From Elymus sibiricus (lineage: Eukaryota; Streptophyta; Magnoliopsida; Poales; Poaceae), in contig CM077666.1 of the NCBI GenBank assembly GCA_039707655.1, forward strand, positions 247,038,166 through 247,102,165: DNA of 64,000 nt, given 5' to 3'. Position numbers and translations under genes: made by a program. This document shows, one piece after another, positions 57,261 through 64,000 of this stretch (position 1 is its first letter; every line of letters begins with the position of its first letter). A model generated the notes under the pieces. That model searched no databases. It was not told the DNA's origin and saw only the letters and a program-made list of their open reading frames with translations.

Positions 57261-57418
57261 TGCTACTTCTAGTCTGCTTTGGTATTTCCCCGAAGAGGAG
57301 AGGATGATGCAGTACAGTAGAGATAAGTATTTCCCTCAGTTAAGAACCACGGTTATCAATCCAGTAGGAGAACCAAACAAAATTCCATTAAGCACACCTG
57401 CACACACAAGAGCAAACA
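57261..57418 (-). repeat. Partial 5' LTR of element C
   Basis: Only the last 158 bp of the LTR remain before D begins at 57419. It matches 51827-51985 of the 3' LTR. Confidence 0.85.
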
Positions 57419-58376
57419 TGATGTAGGGTGGAACCCTAATGTGATGATCTTTTCACACTTGGAGGGGGAAAGGGAAGAACAACAAAGGGAAATCACTCAA
57501 ACAAACCCAAATCACATATCCACTAGGATAGCATACATGAGATCCATAAGTATACAAGATCAATCCATGGAAACAAGCACAAGGTAAAGTTCTTCTCACT
57601 CCAAAGGAGGTGAGGTCTTGATGATCTAGATGAGATCCTTCTCCCTTAGGAGGTCTTGATGATCCTATGATGGGGATCCTTCTCCCTAGAGAGATCTTGA
57701 TTCCCCAAGAGGAGATACAAGGAGCAAAGCTCAACTCAATGTCTAAATGTACTTTGCTAACCCTAATTCGGAGGTAGGAGAAGAGTATTTATAGTCCAAG
57801 GGGTAAGTTGGGGGTTACATGGGTCGTTGCCCTTTCACAGCACGCAGGCGGACCGGTTGTACCGGTAATCAAAGCAGTTGTACCGCTGGGAGCTCAGGTA
57901 CCGGTTCCTGGAGGTGTTCGCTGAAGGGGGGACCGGTTGTACCGCTTGAGGGACCAGTTGTACCGGTCTGGTTGATGCTGTGGGAACAACCGGGCTGGTA
58001 CCAGTCTTGCACCGCTTGATTACAGAACGTTAAGCCATAGTTGGGCGGTAGTGGAGTGGTTAAACTGGTGGACCGGTTGTTGATCGGTAGTTGACCGGTT
58101 GTACCGGTATTCCTTGGCTGGGCACAGTCATGTCCCAGTTCTTGGTGTCCATCTTGCTCCATTCCTTCTCCTTGGTTGATTCCTTGGTACCTGAGTATGC
58201 AAAGTGTCTCCGTTTGAGGTAGTAGCCATGTCTCATGTGATTCAAAAGGAAGTTGCGAGAGGAGAGATGTCACCTCGGTCTCGATAGCTCTTGCACGGGC
58301 TCTAGTCATGGGTCCACGTGGTGTCTTGGGAGACGAAGGTACGTCCATGGGGATGACCGTAGGATGCTCTGCATCA
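57419..58376 (-). repeat. 3' LTR of element D
   Basis: Minus strand TGATGCAGAGCATCC to CCACCCTACATCA, 958 bp, with a TGATG/CATCA terminal inversion. It is preceded by a G-rich tract (58377-58396). TATA box TATAAATA at 57786-57793 on the minus strand. It repeats ACCGGTTGTACCG-type motifs around 57845-58110. Confidence 0.8.
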
Positions 58377-59785
58377 TCTCCCCCCCCCCCTTGGGAAAGA
58401 TCCGTCCTCGGATCAAAATCCATATCACCATGGATGGGAGATAAGTCCTTGACGTTGAAGATGTCGCTCACGTTGTACTTGTCACTTGGGATGTCGATCT
58501 TGTAGGCATTGTTGTTGTAGCGTTCTAGCACCTTGAAAGGTCCATCGGCTCCAGGTAGTAGCTTGGACTTGCGTTCGTTGGGGAAGCATTCCTTGCGAAG
58601 ATTTAGCCACACAAGATCTCCGGGGTTGAACACCATTGGATGCTTGTTGGTGTTGACCTTGGTCGCGAGTCGTTGTACTTGGCGCTCGATTGCATGTCTT
58701 GTATCTTCATGCACTTTCTTGAGGTATGTGGCTCGTGCACTCGCGTCCATGTTGATGCGCTCTTGGAGTGGTAGCGGTAGGATGTCCAATGGAGACAACG
58801 GGTTGAAGCCGTAGACGACCTCGAAGGGGGACTTGCCGGTAGTCGAATATCTTGCTCGATTGTAGGCGTACTCGGTGATTGGTAAGCATTCCTCCCACTC
58901 CCTTATGTTCTTCTTGATCAACACGCGAAGGAGTGTGGAAAGCATCCGGTTCGTGACCTCCGTTTGGCCGTCGGTTTGAGGATGATAAGCCGAAGAGAAT
59001 TGTAGCTTGATTCCGAGCTTGGCGCAAAGTGTCTTCCAAAAGTAGCTTAGGAACTTGACGTCGTGGTCCGATACAATCGTCTTGGGCACTCCATGCAATC
59101 GCAAGATTTCCCTACAAAAGAGGTTGGCAACATGTGAAGCATCGTCGACTTTGTTGCATGGAATGAACTGTGCCATCTTAGAGAAACGGTCCACAACAGC
59201 AAATATGGAATCCTTGCCGTTTTGAGTTCGAGGCAAACCAAGCACAAAATCCATACTAATATCTTCCCATGGGTGATATGGAATAGGAAGTGGCATATAT
59301 AGACCACGGGATTGAGCTTTTGACTTAGCTTTGCCGCATGTAGAGCACCGGTTGGTGTAGTGTGAAACGTCGCAAAACATCTTTGGCCAAAAATAGTTCT
59401 TGGAGAGCGTGGCGAATGTCTTGTCGTGTCCAAAATGTCCCATAAGTCCTCCACCATGAGCTTCTTGCAAAAGTAGCAAACGAAGAGAAGACTCGGGAAT
59501 ACAAGGTTTGTTAGCTCTCATAAGGTAATCATCTTTCAAATAGTATTGCTCCCAAGTTTTATGAGTTAGGCATTTGGCATAAGGAATCGCAAATGATGCA
59601 TCATGCGCATACAAGTCTTTAATGTGCTGAAATCCTATAACATTCAACTCAAGGTGAGTAACGAGCATGCACTTGCGTGAGAGAGCGTCCACCATAACAT
59701 TTTCCTTACCTTTGATATACTTGATAACATAAGGAAATGACTCAATGGACTCACTCCATTTAGCATGACGCTTATTCAATTTGGT
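57869..59785 (-). CDS. CRM-like pol: RNase H end and integrase, running into the LTR
   Basis: An open frame from about 59785 to the stop at 57869 shows the RNase H end (KLNKRHAKW, ENVMVDALSRK), an integrase zinc domain (GHFGHDKTF...CSTCGKAKS), a catalytic core with DISMDFVLGLP, IVSDHDVKFL and YHPQTDGQTEVTNR (D, D and E all present), and a GPF/Y module (GADGPFKVLERYNNNAYKI). The C-terminus (PMTRARARAIETEVTSLL) lies inside the LTR. The LINE truncates it at the N-terminal side. The visible part has no internal stop over more than 600 codons, so this is a young element. Confidence 0.8.
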   Translation of the reverse strand, partial: TKLNKRHAKWSESIESFPYVIKYIKGKENVMVDALSRKCMLVTHLELNVIGFQHIKDLYAHDASFAIPYAKCLTHKTWEQYYLKDDYLMRANKPCIPESSLRLLLLQEAHGGGLMGHFGHDKTFATLSKNYFWPKMFCDVSHYTNRCSTCGKAKSKAQSRGLYMPLPIPYHPWEDISMDFVLGLPRTQNGKDSIFAVVDRFSKMAQFIPCNKVDDASHVANLFCREILRLHGVPKTIVSDHDVKFLSYFWKTLCAKLGIKLQFSSAYHPQTDGQTEVTNRMLSTLLRVLIKKNIREWEECLPITEYAYNRARYSTTGKSPFEVVYGFNPLSPLDILPLPLQERINMDASARATYLKKVHEDTRHAIERQVQRLATKVNTNKHPMVFNPGDLVWLNLRKECFPNERKSKLLPGADGPFKVLERYNNNAYKIDIPSDKYNVSDIFNVKDLSPIHGDMDFDPRTDLSQGGGGDDAEHPTVIPMDVPSSPKTPRGPMTRARARAIETEVTSLLSQLPFESHETWLLPQTETLCILRYQGINQGEGMEQDGHQELGHDCAQPRNTGTTGQLPINNRSTSLTTPLPPNYGLTFCNQAVQDWYQPGCSHSINQTGTTGPSSGTTGPPFSEHLQEPVPELPAVQLL

Positions 59786-60929
59786 ACAACGACGCAAAGT
59801 GTCCCTGGCCGAGAGGCATGGCCGCCGCCACAACGGCCGCTCCTACTCCGGACACTACCACCGCGTGCAGGGGGTGCTTCAACCGGAGGAACGTTTCGCC
59901 AACGCCACTTCGCCCCTTCCCGAGCAGCCATACGTGCCTGCGAACGATGATGGCGCGGCCGCCATCGGCGAGGATGCCAGCGGCTGAGGTGCTGCCACTT
60001 CAGTCATCAGCAACGCGCCGGTGGCCGCTGCTGAGGTTCGCGGGACTGCTGGCGGCTCCGACGAGCTAGGCACGATGCATGGGGGCGTGCTGCATGGCCA
60101 GGGGGCCCCACAGCCCTCCCTGTCGGGTGTGGACCTCGCCGCCCGTCGTCAAGCGCTACACGACGAGGAGGTCATCCTGGTCGGCCTGTCGTTCCAGGAG
60201 GCCACCATGGGTGGCACTGGCGACATGCAGCGGCGGGCCCCCACTTCCCCGCCAATGATAACTGCGGCCACCTGCACACCCGCGGCCTCGGATCAGGGCG
60301 GATCAGATGCCGCTGGTTCGGGCTTCATGGAAGCCATCCTGTCCATTGGCCCGGTGCAGGGCGATGCGGTACCAGCGTGGGAGGCAGGCACGCCAATGCT
60401 GGAGGGGGACCTGCCTGCCTCGGTGGGGTCCGCTGATGCAACACCCGCACACATGAATGGGAGCGCTGCCAATGCTGCTGGGCCTGGAGTGTCCGGCACC
60501 CAGCCAATCAGCCCGACATGCGAGGTCGCCCACATCCTGCCGATCACTCACGAGGAAGCAACGGCGCACTTCCTGGAGCTAGTGGCCAAACCAGTCACGC
60601 CAGGGATCCTTCCCGCGGCCAAGCCAGCAAGGGGAAGACCGAGGCGGCCGGCGAGAGCGCCGGCGATGGCCACGCGTCGTAGCTACCGCCTCATGTGCAA
60701 AAAGAAGTTGTTCCCGGAGGCCGATGGGAGCGTCATGAAGCAGGCAAGGCAGGTGATTATGTCCAAGCGTGGGCTTGCGATCCCTGAGAAAGGAGAGTCT
60801 GAGGAGCTGCGGCTCAAGGCCTACGCTGAGTGCTTCGATGAGCCGCTGTCCCCGGTGCAGATAGCCACCCTGACAGCCCTTGCGCGGGCAGGCAAGGGAT
60901 GCACGATTGCGGTGCCGGTGACGGCCTAG
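59786..60929 (+). pseudogene. LINE ORF1 fragment
   Basis: One frame from 59786 to the stop at 60927-60929 with a single in-frame TGA near 59985. It is Ala/Gly/Pro-rich with low-complexity stretches. The C-terminal part is basic, then helical (RRSYRLMCKKKLFPEADG, KAYAECFDEPLSPVQI), similar to the C-terminus of plant LINE ORF1 proteins, which bind the element RNA. The CCHC region expected upstream is missing because of the truncation. Confidence 0.65.
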
Positions 60930-60967
60930 TTTCGTCATCTTGGTAGCACTGTCGATCGAGTTTCCCT

Positions 60968-63900
60968 ATGGAAGACAACTGGCTAATTTGGAATGTACGG
61001 GGACTTAACAACCCAGCTCGTAGGAAGGTGGTTAAGGACGTGGTGTATCAAAACAATGTATCTTTGATGTGTTTGCAAGAAACAAAGATGTCTGTCATTG
61101 ATGTAGCAATCATGCAACAGTGCTGCGGGGCTGAATTTTCAGAGTTTGTTTTTCTGCCAGCAGAGGGCACGCGGGGTGGTGTGCTGGTGGCTTGGAAGGG
61201 TGACCACTACAGTTTTCCCAATACCTCGGTACATGATCATTTTGTTGCTGCTCATGGCACTAACGCTGCCGGGCAACCGGTTGGGCTAATCTCCGTTTAC
61301 GGGCCTCAAGGAACGGACGAGAAGATCTCCTTCCTACAAGACCTGAAACTGGTGGTACAGGGAGGCTTCCCGACGGGCATGCCGGTGGCAATGGTAGGCG
61401 ATTTTAATCTCATTGCCCGGGCAACCGACAAGAGCAACCAGAGAATCAATCGTCGTTGCCTTGCTGCTTTCCGGAACTTCATCAACGAGGTGCAGGCCAA
61501 AGATCTGTACTTACACGGGTGGCGGTACACTTGGTGCAATGAGCAGAGAAATGCAACTTTGGTAAAGCTTGATCGGGTGCTGATCAATCAGGAGTGGGAG
61601 GGCATCATGCCAAACTGCCTGCTGCAAGCACTGTCCTCAGAGATGTCTGACCATTGCCCATTGCTACTAAACTGTGATATATCATTCAAGCACTCCCGCA
61701 CTTTCCGATTGGAGAATCACTGGGCGCGGATGGAAGGGTTTCAAGAGGTCGTCCAATCTGCCTGGCAGGGGTGTGACACGGGCACTGATCCGATATGTAG
61801 GTTCGCAGCCAAGCTTGGGGAGACAGCAAAGGCGCTACGACGGTGGCAATCTAGATTTTGCAACAACGCAAGGCTCAAAACTGCAATCACCAGCGAGCTC
61901 ATTGCCCGGATGGACAAAGCCATGGATAGGAGGGTGCTAACCTCAGATGAACATCAATTCCGGGCGATGCTGAAGATGCAGCGGTTAGGATTGGCCGCAC
62001 TGGATAGGGCAATTTGGCGGCAAAAGTCAAGGATCCAGGGGATTAAAGAAGGGGACGCCGGCACGCGTTTCTTCCGCTCGAAGGCATCGGCTCCTCGAAG
62101 AAAAAACCATATCATCAGGTTGATGGTAGACGGTGTTGTGGTGACTGACCAAGACACCAAGGTGGAGGCCATATATAACTTCTTCGAGCCAATTTTTGGG
62201 ACAACTGACACAAGACGGAACAGCCTAAATCTTGAAGCTTTGGGGTACGGCAGGCTCGACCTGAGCGACCTTGAGAAACAAATCACTGAGGAGGAGGTCT
62301 GCTCGATTATCAAAGAGATGAAAGGGAACCGGGCCCCGGGCCCTGACGGATTCACTGGACATTTCTACAAGCAATGTTGGGCAACGATCAAAGATGATCT
62401 GCTTGCGGCCCTGCGAGCAGTACATGCCAACGAGACCACCCATCTGCATCGCCTCAACCAGGCCACCATGGTATTGCTGCCTAAGAGCCCAGAGGCACTA
62501 CACCCCAAAGATTATAGGCCCATCAGCTTGATTTGCAGCTTCGCTATGTTGGTCACCAAAATTTTGGCTGCTCGGCTTCAGAAGAGGATGCCGGAACGCT
62601 TTCATAAGGGGGAGGGCCATCCACGACAGTTTCAGTTATGTCAGCGGCCTTGCAAGGGCGGTCTGCAGATCCAAGACACCGGCACTCATGATAAAACTGG
62701 ATATTCAGAGGGCTTTCGACACGGTGTCATGGGAGTTTCTCATCGCGCTGCTTGAGGCTAGGGGTGCTGGTCGGAGAGTGATCAATTGGCTGGCGGCTCT
62801 GTTTTGCTCCTCCACCACCAGGATACTGGTCAACGGGGAGCTCATGGACAACATCTGCCACAGGAGAGGCCTGAGGCAGGGGGATCCCTTATCGCCCCTT
62901 TTGTTCGTCATTGTTATGGACTGCCTAGCGGCGATGTTTGATAGGGCTGTGCAGCTTGGAATCCTAGGGCCCATTGGCCACCAAAGACTGCCCTTCCGAA
63001 CATCGCTTTACGCGGACGACGCGGTGTTCTTCATCAACCCAAGGGCATGTGAGGTGCAGGCAGTCCAGGAGATGTTGCTGCTGTTCGGGGAGGCCACGCG
63101 GGCCTCAAGTCCAACTTCTCCAAGTCATCGGTTACCCCTATATGCTGTGATGGGATGGATCTTGGGTCAATTCTGCACGGACTTGACTGTCCGATAAAGC
63201 CGTTCCCCTGCCAATACCTTGGCATGCCCATCTCAGATACTAAACTAAAAAAAGGGGAGCTGCAGCCGGTTTGTGATAAAATCCTAGGAAAGATGAAGGG
63301 GTGGAAGTTGGCTCTGCTTAGTCTAGATGGGAGATTGGATTTGGTGAAGAAGGTTCTGTCGGCAATGCCAATTTTCCAAATGATCGCAATACATATGCCG
63401 GTATGGCTGGAGAAGATGATTGATAAGGTGAGGAGAGGTTTTCTGTGGGAGAGCAAGGAGGAGGCCACCGGCGGCAAATGCCTAGTAAACTGGAAACGGG
63501 TGTGCAGACCAACTGAGTTTGGAGGCCTCGGGGTCATCAATCTCACAGCACAAAGCCTTGCGCTTCGAGCCCGGTGGCTTTGGCAGACATGGACGGATGA
63601 AAATAAGCCGTGGCTTGGTCTGGAGATGCCGATCGACCCAAGGGTCAGGGCGCTGTTCAACGCGTCAGTCGTCTTCCACCTTGGCAATGGAGAACGGATT
63701 TCCTTTTGGAAGGAACCATGGCACAACGGACTCAGTCTCTAGAACACCTACCCTGAGCTATTCGAGCACAGCACCAGGAAGAACCTAACCGTCGCACAAG
63801 CTGTGTTGGATAAGAGATGGGTCAAACACCTCAAGCGAAATCTGACGGCCGAGGCAACAAGAGAGTTCGCCGCGCTATGGGTGGAGATCAATCATATCGA

Positions 63901-64000
63901 GCTCGGAAGCGTACCTGACACGGTTTCTTGGAGATGGACAACTGATGGTGTCTACACGGCACGATCAGCATATGCTATTCAGTTTGAGGGCTGCTCCAGG
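60968..64000 (+). pseudogene. LINE ORF2: endonuclease, reverse transcriptase, zf-RVT
   Basis: ATG at 60968, 38 bp after ORF1. An APE-type endonuclease comes first (WNVRGLNNP, QETKMS, VYGPQG, GDFNLIA, DRVLIN, SDHCPLL), then RT (APGPDGFTGHFYKQCW, KDYRPISLI; in the next frame LDIQRAFDTVSWEFL, RQGDPLSPLLF, LYADDAVFF with catalytic Asp pair at about 63013). The third frame holds the C-terminal part (CQYLGMPISDTKL, FGGLGVINL) and the zf-RVT-like region (RWVKHL, VSWRWTTDGVYTARSAY). Lesions: a small deletion with frameshift near 62595, a 1-base frameshift near 63100 and a TAG at 63740-63742. Inactive. Confidence 0.85.

Larger units (their letters stand above)
51827..57418 (-). mobile_element. Element C: non-autonomous relative of A
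   Basis: On the minus strand: the last 158 bp of the 5' LTR (57418-57261), primer-binding site, a short gag-like ORF, a long non-coding interior (56464-53379), polypurine tract and 3' LTR (53378-51827). The LTR and interior are clearly related to A, but the ORF differs. No protease, RT or integrase is seen. It inserted into the antisense gene of B (left flank AGAAG), and its 5' LTR is cut by D. Confidence 0.8.
57419..59785 (-). mobile_element. Element D: CRM-like chromovirus, 3' part
   Basis: 3' LTR (57419-58376) preceded by RNase H end and integrase (up to 59785), all on the minus strand. It inserted into the 5' LTR of C (left flank AAACA) and is split by a LINE near 59785; the rest lies outside the window. 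The pol frame runs on into the LTR, a trait of CRM-clade elements. I did not find a clear chromodomain. Confidence 0.7.
59786..64000 (+). mobile_element. L1-type LINE, 5'-truncated
   Basis: A non-LTR retrotransposon inserted in the RNase H region of element D. It starts within ORF1 at about 59786, has ORF1 and ORF2 on the plus strand and runs off the right edge, so poly(A) and target duplication are not visible. 5' truncation is usual for target-primed reverse transcription. Confidence 0.85.

Overview
This window is intergenic DNA from a large plant nuclear genome, most likely a Triticeae grass (wheat, barley, rye or Aegilops). The evidence is its make-up: nested Ty3/gypsy elements of Athila-like, Tat-like and CRM-like types, a large CACTA transposon with GCGCTACTGCTA-type subterminal repeats, a solo LTR, a LINE, and a few decayed host gene fragments. 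Family names are given from remembered features, not from a search. I found no rRNA gene, tRNA gene, CRISPR array or intact ordinary host gene.

Layout. 1-4582 is the 3' half of an Athila-like element (+) with its 3' LTR at 3237-4582. It is inserted into an older Tat-like gypsy element (-), whose RNase H, RT, protease and gag remain at 4583-7203. A truncated Athila-like LTR (-) follows at 7204-8577. The relic host segment, 8578-18552, holds a decayed multi-exon F-box gene (-), a possible zf-XS-like two-exon gene (-), a solo Tat LTR with a perfect 5-bp target duplication inside a MITE-like sequence, a 209-bp tandem duplication, an eight-unit array of about 340-bp repeats, and the first exon of an unrecognised gene (+).

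From 18553 on, everything is one nested stack. Element A is an Athila-like, apparently non-autonomous LTR element (+) spanning 18553-47292. Its interior is split by a 21.8-kb CACTA element (23708-45517), and that CACTA is itself split by a complete Tat-like element (30641-40979, target duplication CTCGT). Element A's 3' LTR is cut at 47292 by a second Tat-like element, B. B is cut at 51826 by element C, a relative of A on the minus strand. C's 5' LTR is cut at 57418 by D, a CRM-like chromovirus on the minus strand. D's pol is cut near 59785 by a 5'-truncated L1-type LINE, which runs off the window end.

The most interesting signal is in the two Tat-like elements. Both carry a gene on the strand opposite to gag-pol, between the pol end and the 3' LTR, behind a recognisably shared promoter (CCTTCCCCATAAAAAGG context). 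The genes differ: one encodes an RGG-rich protein with a B3-like DNA-binding fold and an acidic Ser/Glu tail; the other is a three-exon gene with a 'putative gypsy-type transposon' (PF04195-like) region and a long coiled coil. Other notable items are a roughly 89-bp inverted repeat and duplicated promoter-side sequence inside the CACTA, a small CACTA gene with an RNase H1 N-terminal (viroplasmin-like) fold, and a repeated dyad motif (AAACGACCGC...GCGGTCGTTT) in the Athila-like elements. Most coding regions are broken, and many nonsense codons read as C-to-T changes (CAG to TAG, CGA to TGA).
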